Assembly: GCA_964036315.1 (NCBI GenBank) | Contig: OZ038507.1 | Location: 61,801,888 to 61,865,887 of the forward strand | Length of the DNA stretch: 64,000 nucleotides | From: Acanthosepion esculentum | Taxonomy: Eukaryota > Mollusca > Cephalopoda > Sepiida > Sepiidae | Reading direction: 5' to 3' | Shown: positions 10,385-21,730 of the stretch, piece by piece | How positions within the stretch are numbered: position 1 is the stretch's first letter | How the letters are laid out: every line of letters starts with the position of its first letter | Position numbers and translations under genes: made by a program | The notes under the pieces: model-generated | Database searches by the model: none | Seen by the model: the letters and a program-made list of their open reading frames with translations, nothing else | What the model was told of the DNA's origin: nothing

Positions 10385-11058
10385 TATAAATTGAAAATAG
10401 GATTAATGCTGAAATAATAGGAAATTAATAAAGATAGAATTATTAATGCCGAAATAATAAGAAATTAATAAAGATTAGGATTAGTAATGCTGAAATAATA
10501 GGAAATTAATAAAGATAGGATTAGTAATGCTGAAATAGTAGGAAATTAATAAAGATAGGATTAGTAATGCTGAAATAGTAGGAAATTAATAAAGATAGGA
10601 TTAGTAATGCTGAAATAGTAGGAAATTAATAAAGATAGGATTAGTAATGCTGAAATAGTAGGAAATTAATAAAGATAGGATTAGTAATGCTGAAATAGTA
10701 GGAAATTAATAAAGATAGGATTAGTAATGCTGAAATAGTAGGAAATTAATAAAGATAGGATTAGTAATGCTGAAATAGTAGGAAATTAATAAAGATAGGA
10801 TTAGTAATGCTGAAATAGTAGGAAATTAATAAAGATAGGATTAGTAATGCTGAAATAGTAGGAAATTAATAAAGATAGGATTAGTAATGCTGAAATAGTA
10901 GGAAATTAATAAAGATAGGATTAGTAATGCTGAAATAGTAGGAAATTAATAAAGATAGGATTAGTAATGCTGAAATAGTAGGAAATTAATAAAGATAGGA
11001 TTAGTAATGCTGAAATAGTAGGAAATTAATAAAGATAGGATTAGTAATGCTGAAATAT
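10385..11058. repeat. 40-bp minisatellite, about 16 copies
   Basis: Unit GGAAATTAATAAAGATAGGA followed by TTAGTAATGCTGAAATAGTA. The first two or three units are diverged; about 14 from 10501 on are almost identical, showing recent expansion from one edge. 11165-11980 holds no gene or clear element. Confidence 0.97.
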
Positions 11059-11984
11059 TACACATAAGTATAATGTTAAAATATAAGACTAGTACTCTAC
11101 TAGCAGCGGAACACCCCTCATTGACAGACTTCATTCCTGATGACCCCAGAATGGAATTTATCTGATTTTAAAGAATTAAATTAGAAAAATTACAAATCAG
11201 AATATTAAAAACAATTAAGGTATAATTAAAATTTATTTGAATTACTCTCTTTAGCAAATATTTCTTGTCTATTTCTAGGTGTTTATTACGCAGCAGGGAA
11301 TACTGCATGTAAACGCAGGTGCACGTGTTTGTGCACACACATTTTTAGCTGCACATTTGTTACTGTGTGACTGATGCTGTTTTCGTTCTGCAGATGCATT
11401 TTTCATTGTGCAGCAGATGCACTTAAAAAACAAAAAGAAAAAAATTAAGTCATTTTTTTTTTTTTGTATTTGGAGTATTCATTTATTTATTTATCTCCTT
11501 CTCCACCCCAACCCCCACCTGGCAAATCAATAATACATAGAAAGAAATATTGATGAGGTATTTTTTACTTCTTTAACTCTTGGAGAAAAAAAAAAATGAA
11601 ATCCAGTCTTGAAAGGACTCAATTGGCTTTTTCTTGTCTGTATCGAACACTAACACTTGCCTCGCTGACTGCTCCAAGATCGTTGAATATTTGCCTCATT
11701 TCATATTACAATTGCATCTTTTTTAAGGCCATGGTAAAAGCGGTATATGCCTGAAGATCACGATAATATGCTCAGATGATCTGCTATCATAACAATCTAA
11801 TATTGTTTTAAATTTGTAGATATTTAAAGTTTTTGATATCCAAATGTGAAACGATCAGGATTTTTTTTTTTTCTCTGAACGGCTATGTTAATGATTTAAG
11901 ACCCGAACCAGTCAAATGTAAATAAAAAAATTACGGCTGAAACATATTTTGGTTATTAGGAATAATTCTTTTTGCAAATGAATG

Positions 11985-12126
11985 TTATGCAACAGGGTGC
12001 AACAGAAATACCTCCCACATATACTTCCCACATAATGGTAAGATATTAATGGCAATGGTGTCTTCATCTTGCTCATGTCTTACCATTACGTGGGAGGTAT
12101 ATCTGCTGTACCCTGTATTAACATAA
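11985..12126. mobile_element. MITE with imperfect inverted termini
   Basis: Left ACAGGGTGCAACAGAAATAC with CTCCCAC and ATAATGGTAAGA; right half is its complement (TCTTACCATTACGTGGGAGG, then CTGTACCCTGT). The whole unit folds on itself. A related half copy is at 35581-35672. Confidence 0.75.
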
Positions 12127-12515
12127 TGATTTTTCCAGATTACAAGTCCTATTTAACCCATAGCTGGCAGAAGGAAAATTGGATTTATACCATTCTTGTA
12201 AATAAACAATCTAATAAATAGTGTTTAATAATTTGTTGTCAATTCTCAAAGAACAAAGAAATGTATAAATTCACTTTCATATGTTTAGGTTTTATTAAAT
12301 CTCTAATCATCGCTTTTTAAAACAATAAACATTGCTGAGGAGTGAAGGTAGTTAAAATAATAGTGGTGTTGAGGGAAAAACTCATTTTGATGCTCTCTTC
12401 TCTTTTTTATTTCTTTATTTTTTTTTTTTTTTCTCAGGCATGAAGACCAAGATTGTCTTTCTTTATTATATTTCTATGAAAGTTTTATTTTTTTATTTTT
12501 TATTTTTTTTGTGGG

Positions 12516-12960
12516 TATGAATATTAAATTTGTTTGGAGTATGATTGTTAAATTTATTTTGGGGTGTGTGAATGTTTTTTTTTGGTGGGTGTGAATATTA
12601 AATTTTTTTGTAGGGGTATGAATTTTTTTTTTTTTTGTTGATATGAATATTAAATTTGTTTGGAGTATGAATGTTAAATTTATTTTGGGGTGTGTGAATG
12701 TTTCTTTTTGCTTTTTGTTTTTTTTGGTGGGTGTGAATATTAAATTTTTTTTGTAGGGGTATGAATTTTTTTTTTTTTTTTTTTGTTGGTATGGATGTTA
12801 AAAATTTATTTTGGGAGTGTTGTGGTGGTATGGATTTTTTTTTTTTTCTTTTTTCGTGGGTATGAATGTTAAATTTATTTTTGGGGGTGTATGACTAAAA
12901 TGTTTTGCGGGGGTGGGGGTATAAATGTTAAATTTTGCTGGTGGGCATCAAGGTTAATTT
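12516..12960. repeat. Irregular T-rich higher-order repeat
   Basis: Blocks such as GGTATGAATATTAAATTTG and GGGTGTGTGAATG recur with a period near 130 bp, broken by T runs. No coding content. 12960-13440 shows no element that I recognise. Confidence 0.75.
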
Positions 12961-13450
12961 TTTCTTGGCACTTTTTGGCAAAAATTCTGCTTGCTTTAAG
13001 AGATGTTAATTTTTTTTTTTTTTTTTTTAAGAAGTGTCTTTGAGTTGTCTTATTAGAATCAACATGAACTGTTTTTAAGCATTTAAAATGATTTTCACAA
13101 TATGAGGCCTGATAAACATTTTTTTTTTAACCCGAATCGGAACTATTAAAACAATTTTCCCTTTATTTCCGTATGTATGTTTCTGTTCTTTTTTCGTTTT
13201 TGTTTATCTTAAATAGACTCTATTTTTCTTGAAAGCCTGTCTTTACATCTGATTCTATTTATGTTATCATATTGATTTCAGCTTCCGTTTCTCTGGGCAC
13301 ATGTTTTGTTCGGTGAAATGGTATTTCTTTAAAGCCATGGGAGGTAGACTGTCCAGACATTTGCATATTTCTTGGATTTTCTCTTTTATTCCCCCTGAAA
13401 ATAGCCAATACAACTTCAACACAACTCCACATCATGTTTAAAACACAGTA

Positions 13451-13531
13451 CGATCACCAAAGTTAAGCAACATTAAGCCTGATCAGTACCTAGATGAGTA
13501 ACTGTTGGGAAATGCCAGATGCTGTAAGCTT
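13451..13531 (+). rRNA. 5S rRNA pseudogene or 5S-derived SINE head, 5'-truncated
   Basis: CGATCACCAAAGTTAAGCAA, then a GCCTGATCAGTACCTAGATG block, then GGGAAATGCCAGATGCTGTA and AGCTT follow the 3' two thirds of animal 5S rRNA. Most differences are C-to-T or G-to-A, as in an old CpG-decayed copy. The first third of 5S is missing. It is followed within 15 bases by a tRNA-SINE-like body in the same orientation. Not a working rRNA gene. Confidence 0.85.
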
Positions 13532-13539
13532 GTATATGC

Positions 13540-13680
13540 ACATGCCGTACTGGATAATGGCTCGGAATTGTTAATTGCAGGGCTGAGTTCCAGTTCCCAT
13601 TAGGTTTGTTGGGAAAGGTATGAATCCACATCTCCTCCAGCTATGGGTTAATTAGTAAGACTTGTATCACTAAACTGTTA
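13540..13680 (+). mobile_element. tRNA-derived SINE, diverged copy
   Basis: TACTGGATAATGGCTCGG (A-box region), GGCTGAGTTCCAGTTCCC (B-box region), GGGAAAGGTATGAATCC and CCAGCTATGGGTTAAT match the SINE at 20205-20620 in order. Confidence 0.7.
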
Positions 13681-13934
13681 TTATCTCAAAAAAAAATAAT
13701 CTTACAATCTGAAACTATTTTCTGGCTTTAAATAACCTGCAAAAAGTTGATAACCCATAAAAAATGAATGAAAATCAATCAATCTACACAACATCAGGCT
13801 TTATCTTGCACATGGTAAAAATGAGTAAGAAGACTGTTTAGCGCCAGTCTCAGAAGATAAGAACTGTTTGGAACAATTATTCAAAGTTCTGGTTAGAAAT
13901 GTAGCTTTATATCAGTTTGCTTTGTATTGGAGCA

Positions 13935-14215
13935 TTATCCTGGTCCTGCCATGTCTCTTCAAGACATGAGCAATCATAGCCCTCCACAACTTCCTATCCT
14001 TTGGAGCTCTGAGCAATGTCAGTATCCTTACCAACCATCCCAGTCCCTGTTCTGTCATTTGTTTCCACAAGCTCCTTAAATAGGTTACTCTGCTCCTCTC
14101 ACCATCCTGTGAATGTTAAATTCTCCATGCCCTCTTTCCTTGTGTGTCTCTGACACCATCCACTAGCAATGATTCTAATACTTTATTTTGCCTTCAAAAT
14201 AGTTCCAAAATGTTT
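13935..14215 (-). pseudogene. LINE ORF2 C-terminal relic
   Basis: Minus frame reads VTYLRSLWKQMTEQGLG, then LTLLRAPKDRKLWRAMIA, then HVLKRHG, the usual C-terminal end of a mollusc/cnidarian-type LINE reverse transcriptase. This stretch is open for about 80 codons; upstream sequence is frameshifted. Confidence 0.85.
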
Positions 14216-14430
14216 TAATACAGATGTACAAAGATTTCTTCAAAAGTACAATGGTATTCATGGCCTCTTGGAATTTGATATCCTGCATCTGACCTTATAT
14301 AGGGGTTAGTCATCCACGATTTAGGCTGATCACCAATGCCCCATCAGCTGTTGTGACATGAAATCTATTGTTTAATCTTCCCCTTGAGTACAAAGAACAT
14401 TAACGCAGTTCCATTTCGGTTGAAAATCAT

Positions 14431-15060
14431 TACTTTCTGTAGTAGACTGGTTGCCAACCAAGGCTCTACAACCCATGTACCATTCAGCTAGTTAAGTGCC
14501 ATACGTGATACACTCTTGGGCGATCATGTCTCTTTCTATTCATGCAGTAGGTGGCCATTACTTTCTGTAGTAGACTGGTTGCCAACCAAGGCTCTACGAC
14601 CCATGTACCATTCAGCTAGTTAAGTGCCATACGTGATACACTCTTGGGCGATCATGTCTCTTTCTATTCATGACTGACTAGACAGATGATTTTCATGCAG
14701 TAGGTGGCCATTACTTTCTGTAGTAGACTGGTTGCCAACCAAGGCTCTACGACCCATGTACCATTCAGCTAGTTAAGTGCCATACGTGATACACTCTTGG
14801 GCGATCATGTCTCTTTCTATTCATGACTGACTAGACAGATGATTTTCACGCAGTAGGTGGCCATTACTTTCTGTAGTAGACTGGTTGCCAACCAAGGCTC
14901 TACGACCCATGTATCATTCAGCTAGTTAAGTGCCATACGTGATACACTCTTGGGCGATCATGTCTCTTTCGATTCATGACTGACTAGGCAGAAGATTTTC
15001 CCGCAGTAGGTGGCCATTTCTTTCTGTGGTAGACTGGTTGCCAACCAAGGCTATAGGACT
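14431..15060. repeat. 153-bp tandem repeat derived from a SINE, about 4 copies
   Basis: Units start near 14431, 14559, 14712, 14865 and 15018: one 128-bp unit lacking about 25 bp, then three of 153 bp. Each contains GTAGACTGGTTGCCAACC and AAGGCTCTACGACCC, the inverted body of the tRNA SINE at 20205. The last unit passes into ordinary minus-strand SINE sequence. Confidence 0.9.
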
Positions 15061-15419
15061 CAGTCTGTCCTACTATTCAGCCATGATAATAAGTCAGTCT
15101 GTTAATTCTCTTTCTTTATTATGTGTCCCAGAAATTTTGTTTCTTTCTGATTATAATTTTAAAGGATTTTGTTCTTCCTTGAAACATTCCCGTTACTTAA
15201 ATGTTCCGTTCTTAGTATTCATTAGTAGACTAACATCTATATTGTTCCACGTCTCTTTTTCACCTGTGAAGTGATTGCCCAATGTTCACTGCTATATAGG
15301 AGATTAGATATGGTATAACAGTTCCACATTCTTTTCTTTGTTCCTTAGAACATTTTTTTTTCTGATACTTGAAATTGTCAGGACAACATCGGTATCATTT
15401 CAAGTCTCTTTTTCATCTG
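15060..15419 (-). pseudogene. SINE tail plus LINE ORF2 C-terminal relic
   Basis: 15045-15105 is minus-strand SINE body. From about 15320 back to 15110 the minus strand reads LLYSSEHWAITSQVKKRRGT, a reverse-transcriptase C-terminal block. A second, diverged copy of the same region begins at 15340 and is interrupted by the 29-bp array. Confidence 0.6.
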
Positions 15420-15835
15420 TGGGGAGACTGTCCACTGGCGTGTGGGAGACTGTCCAGTGTCCACTGACGTGTGGGAGACTGTCCAGTGTCCACTGGCGTG
15501 TGGGAGACTGTCCAGTGTCCACTGGCGTGTGGGAGACTGTCCAGTGTCCACTGGCGTGTGGGAGACTGTCCAGTGTCCACTGGCGTGTGGGAGACTGTCC
15601 AGTGTCCACTGGCGTGTGGGAGACTGTCCAGTGTCCACTGGCGTGTGGGAGACTGTCCAGTGTCCACTGGCGTGTGGGAGACTGTCCAGTGTCCACTGGC
15701 GTGTGGGAGACTGTCCAGTGTCCACTGGCGTGTGGGAGACTGTCCAGTGTCCACTGGCGTGTGGGAGACTGTCCAGTGTCCACTGGCGTGTGGGAGACTG
15801 TCCAGTGTCCACTGGCGTGTGGGAGACTGCCCAAC
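15420..15835. repeat. 29-bp minisatellite, about 14 copies
   Basis: Unit GTGTGGGAGACTGTCCAGTG plus TCCACTGGC; each unit contains the inverted repeat CCAGTG-TC-CACTGG. It resembles and probably arose from the flanking LINE text (CTGTGAAGTGATTGCCCAAT). Open in all frames on both strands, so the 113-173 residue ORFs are artefacts. Confidence 0.97.
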
Positions 15836-16080
15836 GTTTACTGCTATACAAGAGATTAGAACATTGCATAGAAATCACTTTTTCTTTATTTCACTTTCAT
15901 TTTACTGTCGCTTAATACTTTGCAGTCATTAACTACAACCACAGCTGTATTGCTTCAAGTTTTTTTCTTCATCTATAATGAAATTGCTCAATGTTTGCTG
16001 CCATATTTGTCTAATTTCCTATATTACATAACAGTCCTGTCTTCTGTTTTTATACTTCTAATAACATTTTCTGACCACTT
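15836..16080 (-). repeat. Further tandem copies of the LINE segment
   Basis: GCCCAACGTTTACTGCTATAC at 15829 and GCTCAATGTTTGCTGCCATA at 15987 repeat the text at 15277, so the segment exists in three diverged tandem copies. 16080-16570 has nothing recognised before the POLD1 acceptor. Confidence 0.6.
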
Positions 16081-16586
16081 AAAGATTTATAAAAAAAAAC
16101 AACAGTCAATCACATTTAGTAAGCTATTGTTGGATTGGTGATTTTATTTTTTTTTTAATTTTTAATTTTGCAAATTGTCTTTGTTGGTTCCAGCTAACTG
16201 GGAATGGCTGCTAAAAACATCCCTCTGCTGAAATTTATAGACAAATCATGCAAATGTAGGCCGAGATTTTTTCCTAAACAATAAAAATGAACCAATTCTC
16301 TGTCTAATCTGCCATATTTTTGTTCTTTCTTGTCTTGAAGCCAGAACACTATAATCATGTGACTGTATCCCTTTTGAATGTGAACATAATTCTTTATAAA
16401 CTTTTTGTCTAATTATTGTTGTTTTACCTGGCATATGTAGTGTTTGCTTAGTATTACATTGCCCTGTTCATATTCTTCCTTTTCTTATTGCTTAACGAGA
16501 ACTTTGCTTTTTCAGAATTTTGTCAATTACATTTAGCCATGGCCAATTGCTCCACAGTCTGTAATCTTGTAAAATTTCTCTTTTAG

Positions 16587-16737
16587 GTGCTGTATGCAAA
16601 CATTGCCAAAGACAGGAATCAGAAATTTACCAAAAAGAGATTTGTCACTTGTCTGCCCTTGAGGAGAGATTTTCCCGTCTCTGGACCCAGTGCCAAAGAT
16701 GCCAAGGCAGTTTGCATGAAGATGTCCTTTGCACAAG
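16587..16737 (+). CDS. POLD1: DNA polymerase delta catalytic subunit, penultimate coding exon
   Basis: This exon encodes part of the C-terminal metal-binding domain of the replicative DNA polymerase delta catalytic subunit, which acts in the nucleus and contacts the accessory subunits. Read from the third base of the exon, it gives GAVCKHC, then ESEIYQKE, then [18 protein letters not shown] and LHEDVLCT, which closely match the vertebrate POLD1 C terminus. The VCKHC pair is the second half of CysA; QCQRC and the LCT cysteine are three of the four CysB ligands, which hold a 4Fe-4S cluster in this family. The exon is bounded by a pyrimidine-rich acceptor ending TTTTAG at 16581-16586 and a GTAGAT donor at 16738. 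It starts with two bases completing a Gly codon and ends with AG, which joins the T of the next exon to make Ser. There are no stops. An in-frame ATG frame also exists here but encodes nothing known. Confidence 0.96.
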
Positions 16738-16989
16738 GTAGATCTTTTGATATATTTACACCAATCTATTAACAGTGACTTTCTCTAGTTTGTACTTTAC
16801 ATTACTACCAACTGAGTATATACTATTTTAATTAATTTTTTTTTTTTTATTACAAAAAGTTAATATAGCTTAAAACCAGATTGAATAGAGTATTGGAGGT
16901 AAATAATATCGTGTTATGTTGGGTTGACACAGATAATGGATGTGCTATAGAAGAATGGTTTATTCTCCCCTTTGTATTTCCCCCATTAT

Positions 16990-17200
16990 GGGCATTATTA
17001 TATCCATGATATTATGATATATATTATATGATATTATATGATATATATTATATGATATTATTATGATATATATTATATGATATTATATGATATATATTAT
17101 ATGATATTATATGATATATATTATATGATATTATATGATATATATTATATGATATTATGATATATATTATATGATATATATTATATGATATTTTTATATC
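16990..17200. repeat. TGATATATATTATA tandem repeat
   Basis: About 24-bp unit TGATATATATTATATGATAT plus TATA, around 8 copies. 17200-17590 has no recognised feature. Confidence 0.9.
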
Positions 17201-17594
17201 CATGATATGTTAACACCTAATTTCACGGACGAAATGGAGTAGCTGAAAAAAAAAGTTACAAACATGCTTTGTTCTCAGAAAGTTTTATGATAATAAGCTG
17301 TACACTAAATTATAGATACGTATTTATCTGTACCCCACACAGAGAAACTATATCACATCTCCACAACAGCAAGCTGTGTGTGTAAAAGAAAAAAAAAGTC
17401 TTACTTGCAATATTTCCCCTGAACCTGGTGAAGCTATGTGATTTTTTTCCTGTAAGACTGTGTGTGCTCGGAACATCCTCCTTCTCTAGGCCTTACATCA
17501 CAACTGACTTTTGTCACTATACTTTGACATAACTCCAGCAGTCATATGACCTTCGTGACATTATCTCAACGGAAGGGAGATAATCGCCTTTTGT

Positions 17595-17819
17595 ATCTCC
17601 CTACAAGAGAGAAAAAAAAAAAAGATTTACCATCAAAGAAGAAGGTAAATTGAAACAGGAAATACAAAAAAAATGCCGTTTGTAATTCTTCACTCTCCAG
17701 AGCTTTAATGAAGGAATAAAAGAGGTATGCACAAAGATTTTCTTTACTACATGGTCCATGTAGAAATTAGGTAAAGTTGGATCAAGAGGTGAACCCATTG
17801 TTTTTTTTTTTTGTTTCTT

Positions 17820-17850
<31 letters not shown>

Positions 17851-17950
17851 CAACTTTATTGTTCACTCGATTTTGGCCCCAACAATATAAGGGGTTACTG
17901 ATTGGAGTTGTTTAGTGTGAATGTAAGATAAGGTTGTTCCAGAAATCATG
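17595..17950. other. Stretch with no recognised gene; long T run
   Basis: Includes a 42-base (T)n-rich run at 17798-17850 and a GGCCCCAACAATATAAGGGGT block that might be a decayed LINE 3' end on the minus strand. A 65-codon minus frame here has no recognisable match. Confidence 0.4.
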
Positions 17951-18280
17951 CCTCATTTTAGAATAAATCTTTTGTGTTTTAATATATTATAATAGTTGCA
18001 CAAAAATATATGACTCATTCCTAATGACTAAAGGGTCCTCTATGTTAATTGCTTTCAGAATGTTGTTCTCAAATATGTGACGCACCCTGTGTATAGACTG
18101 GAAAATAGTATTAGATTGTTTCAGAAAATAATGTCTGCTTTTAGAATAAACATTTTAAATGCATTCTAATACATTATTATAATAGTTGCACAAAAAATAC
18201 ATTACTTATTCCTAATGATTAAAGTGTCCTCTTCGTTAATTTTTATATCAATCACTTTCAGAAATTAACTTAAAACATTG
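17936..18280. repeat. Diverged 180-bp tandem duplication
   Basis: 17936-18065 and 18116-18266 share TTAGAATAAA, ATTATAATAGTTGCACAAAA, ATTCCTAATGA and AAGTGTCCTC blocks. Origin unknown. Confidence 0.7.
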
Positions 18281-18359
18281 TATTCTCTTCATCTTGAACA
18301 TGAAAGAAGAAGAGATGTGTTTATTTTTATATTTTTCTTCATGGGTTCAAGCTTAATTA

Positions 18360-19797
18360 TCAGGTCATCCCATAAGTTCTGTCCGAATTTTGAATAAAGA
18401 AAACAATTGACCAAATCTTCAAAACGCTATCAAAATATCAGGTCATCCCATAAGTTCTGTTCGAATTTTGAATAAAGAAAACAATTGATCAAATCTTCAA
18501 AACGCTATCAAAATATCAGGTCATCCCATAAGTTCTGTATGAATTTTGAATAAAGAAAACAAGTGACCAAATGTTACATTTAATTACAGATTCAATCAAC
18601 AATGAATTTTCCCTGATTATCTATGACTTCCTTCCATCTATTAACAAGCTTTCTAATTCCATTACTGTAAAATTCTTTTGGCTTTGATTCGAAGAACTCA
18701 CAAATGTCAGTTTTAACCTCTTCCTGTGTTACAAAAGCTGTTTCTTCCAAATGATTCTGTAAGCTACGAAACGCATGGTAATCTGAAGGAGCAAGGTCAG
18801 GCGAATAAGGTGGATGAGGAATTTTCTCCCAACCAAGTTCTTCGATCTTTTGTGACGGGATTCTTGCTGTGTGTGGTTGTGCATTGTCCTGATGAAACAT
18901 CACCCATTTTCCATTCACTAGAGCAGGTCTTTTTTTCCTCAAAGCTTGGTTCAAACGCTCTAATTGCTGACAGTATATTTGAGCATTAATTGTTGCATTA
19001 GGTGGTAAGAATTCAAAGTGGATTATTCCTTGGCAATCCCACCAGATTGAAAGAAGAACCTTTTGCCCATGAAGTTCCCTTCTCGGCTGTGGCTGGGGTC
19101 CTTCCCCTTTACCAAACCACTGTCTACGACGCTTAACATTTCAATAAAAGATCCATTTTTCGTCGCCAGTCTATTCAAAAAAGGTGAAACAAGTTGGCGA
19201 GAATGGAGAGAAGAGCAGATGTCAACTCGGGATTTGAGGTTGTTTTCAGACAATTCATGAGGCACCCATTTTCCAAGTTTAGGAACTTTTCCATGTTGTT
19301 GAAGATGACGATGAACAGTTGTATGGTTTGAACTGAGAACCACTGCCAATTCCTCAACTGATAAAGCAGGATTTTCTTCAAGGGCTGCTTCAAGAAGCTT
19401 TTCATCAAACTCAACTGGATGTCTGGTTCGATCTTCATCTTCAAGGGTGAAATCTCTACCTCTGAATTTTGCAAACCATCTTCTGCAAGTTCTTTCATTC
19501 ACACATTCCTCTCCATAAACTGAGTGAATGTTTCTAGCCGCTTCGGCTGCTGAGTTTCCTTTCTTGAACTCATAAAGCATTATGTGCCTCAAATGATTCT
19601 TGGGTACTTCCATGTTAGCAGGGTTTTAATCAAACAAAATTTAATTTTATTGTTCTCTGAAATAAAATTTGATCAGTTTAAATGTATCTAAACATAAAAA
19701 TAATGTTCAGCTCCGTTAGACATTATAAAATACTCTTTAAATTTCGTTCATTTTAGCAAAAAGTTAAAATTCGGACAGAACTTATGGGATGACCTAA
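18360..19797 (-). mobile_element. Mariner transposon with triplicated left end
   Basis: The terminal repeat T(C/T)AGGTCATCCCATAAG is flanked by TA on both sides (18358-18359 and 19798-19799). The left 78 bp occurs three times, starting at 18360, 18438 and 18516, each preceded by TA. A single right end lies at 19797. The interior encodes a SETMAR-like mariner transposase on the minus strand. Confidence 0.93.
18592..19613 (-). pseudogene. Mariner (DD34D) transposase pseudogene
   Basis: Reading starts MEVPKNHLRHIMLYEFKKG with two helix-turn-helix domains (RTCRRWFAKF; TTVHRHLQQHGKV) and WVPHELSENN. After a frameshift in a T run near 19186, another frame gives TGDEKWIFY (first Asp). Then FHQDNAQPHTA (second Asp) and YSPDLAPSDYHAF (third Asp) appear. 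The second and third Asp are 34 residues apart. The protein is closest in layout to the transposase half of human SETMAR. Two stops and the frameshift inactivate it; otherwise it is well preserved, so the copy is fairly young. Confidence 0.95.
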
Positions 19798-20204
19798 TAT
19801 AATGGATTCTCAAACTGCTGCCAACATTAACAGAAAATATAGAGGTGTGGAAGAGGAGAATTCACTTGTGATCAGACTGTACAGCACTGGTTTCTGAAGT
19901 CCTGCAGTAGAAATATGAGCCTTGAAGCTCAAGGTGGTAGAGGACGTCTGTCTGCAATAGGCAGTCAACATCTGAAAACATTGTTGATTTGACCACAATA
20001 TCCAGAGCTTCTGACATAACTAAGAGAAGGTGGAGTGCAAATATTGTGCTCAAAACAACAAAGATGAAGATACTAGTTTGCCATAAATGAATGAATTGTT
20101 CAATCTTCAGAAAATGCAAGAGAGGCAAGAGAACATCCTGGCTGAATTCTGACCAAAACTATATGTAGAAACTTATTTAAATGACATTTTATAGTTGTAT
20201 TGGA
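19798..20204. other. No recognised element
   Basis: Unique-looking intronic sequence. Minus-strand frames of 62 and 88 codons have no recognisable match. Confidence 0.5.
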
Positions 20205-20620
20205 GGCACGGTGGAGTAATGGATAACGGCTTGGATTGAGGAATCGGAGAGCCGAGTTTGAATTCTAGTCGAATCCATTATATTCATTTATGTGCTAATA
20301 CCCTTGGGAAAGGTGTGAATCCTCTTCTTCTCCCTCCAACTATGGGTAAATAGCAGGACAGACTGGGTTCTATAGCCTTGGAGGGCAACTGGTCTAGGAG
20401 AAGGACAACTCTGAATTCAAAACCTGCGGAGGGTCGTTTGGGGACCTTGTGGCATTCGCTGCACCAGGTCCTTGTATTCGTCCTGCTAAAAAGTGTGGAT
20501 GGCCCTGCACAAAGCCTCCACCACTATAATCAAATCTCATGTGTCGGTTTCAGGCTTTCAGTTTCTAGGAACTGATCTGCCTGACCCTCATACGTCGAAT
20601 TTGACGGGAGAGTCGATCAT
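20205..20620 (+). mobile_element. tRNA-derived SINE, near full length
   Basis: tRNA-like head (GGTGGAGTAATGGATAACGG; B box GAGTTTGAATTCTAGTC), a conserved body (GGGAAAGGTGTGAATCC; AACTATGGGTAAATAGCAGG; GGCAACTGGTCTAGGAGAAG) and a 3' tail CCCTCATACGTCGAATTTGA. That tail resembles the 3' end of the LINE at 45405. tRNA-derived SINEs are established in octopus; I cannot assign the family name. The two ORFs here are chance. Confidence 0.88.
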
Positions 20621-20739
20621 AGTAGTACTATTTAGTCATACCCAGGCATTTAGTACGAAGCCTGTTCTTTATGGTCAGCATTTCTGGGTCTTCACACCAA
20701 CTGTTTAAATGCAAAGACACATAAAAGTTTGAAGTAAAG

Positions 20740-21120
20740 TATTACTAGTAAAATTTAGTTTGGTTTATTTTGTTTTACAGCATATCAACTTCAATGGGTT
20801 AGTTAATGCCGACAATATTTTTATTGCTGGTAATATTTTTTTCAAAAAATGTATTGCTGGTAATAATTTTTTTCCCCAAAATGTATTGCTGGTAATAATT
20901 TTTTTCCCCCCAAAATGTATTGCTGGTAATAATTTTTTTCCCCCCAAAATGTATTGCTGGTAATAATTTTTTTCCCCCCAAAATGTATTGCTGGTAATAA
21001 TTTTTTCCCCCCAAAATGTATTGCTGGTAATAATTTTTTTTTCCCCAAAATGTATTGCTGGTAATAATTTTTTTCCAAAAAGTTCCCAATTAAATTTCAT
21101 CATTAAATGACCCATAAGGA
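20740..21120 (-). mobile_element. Dispersed element with internal 31-33 bp tandem (minus)
   Basis: Starts with the common 3' end (TTTACAGCATATCAACTTCA, ATGGGTTAGTTAATGCCGAC) and contains about nine units of ATGTATTGCTGGTAATAATT plus T/C run. Same family as 31180, 35780 and 48735. ORFs NYYQQYIL.. are artefacts. 21120-21730 has no recognised gene. Confidence 0.85.
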
Positions 21121-21730
21121 ATTGATATGCCGTTAAAAAATCAAATCAAACCACCAGCCAACTTTGATCCTCAGAGATTCAAATGCAACGTCAATTGATA
21201 TCTCTTCAGATAATGTCTCTTTTTCTGGACACACTTCCACAGAAAATAAAGACAATTCAAACGTTGCAGTTGATCTCTCCTCTGTCTTAGCTCTCACAGT
21301 TTTGTCGCAAATCGACTCTCATGATATTTGAACTAGAGTCTCAGGATTGAAAAATAAATGCCCATATCCATACACAGCCTTGTTTGAATGATGAATACGT
21401 TGGAAATGCTCACCCTGGCAATACGAAGCTTTTATTGATTGAAAGTCTCATACAAATTGTCTCCAACTCAATGGGCCCCATTCTTTTATTCTTTTCATGA
21501 CTTCCCTTCCATATTGTTCTTCGTCGAGAAGTCTTATTGTTCTTGAAAGGTCACTTATTTTGTTTAATAAAGCAAGCATCATTTACAGTTTAGTCGAGTG
21601 TCTTGAGTGCTATTGGAAATGGTATAAATAATATTAGTATCAAATTCAGAAGAATCATCTTGGCACTCAAGGTCCTTCTAACTATACTTGCTCATTGTCT
21701 TAAATTTTAATATTCATTGTTATCAGCACT

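Noticed and set aside
11105..11125. Hammerhead core CTGATGA near 11130 and AACTGATGATG on the minus strand near 10200
   Set aside because: No GAAA follows at a distance that allows stem II, and no stem I complement is present.
15338..15932. Repeated VWETVQCPLACGRLSSVHW proteins on both strands; also a CRISPR-like look
   Set aside because: A head-to-tail 29-bp minisatellite with no unique spacers; frames cycle because 29 is not a multiple of 3. The genome is eukaryotic.
16587..16772. 61-codon ORF starting at the POLD1 exon
   Set aside because: It is an out-of-frame reading of the exon; the POLD1 frame is two bases later and conserved.
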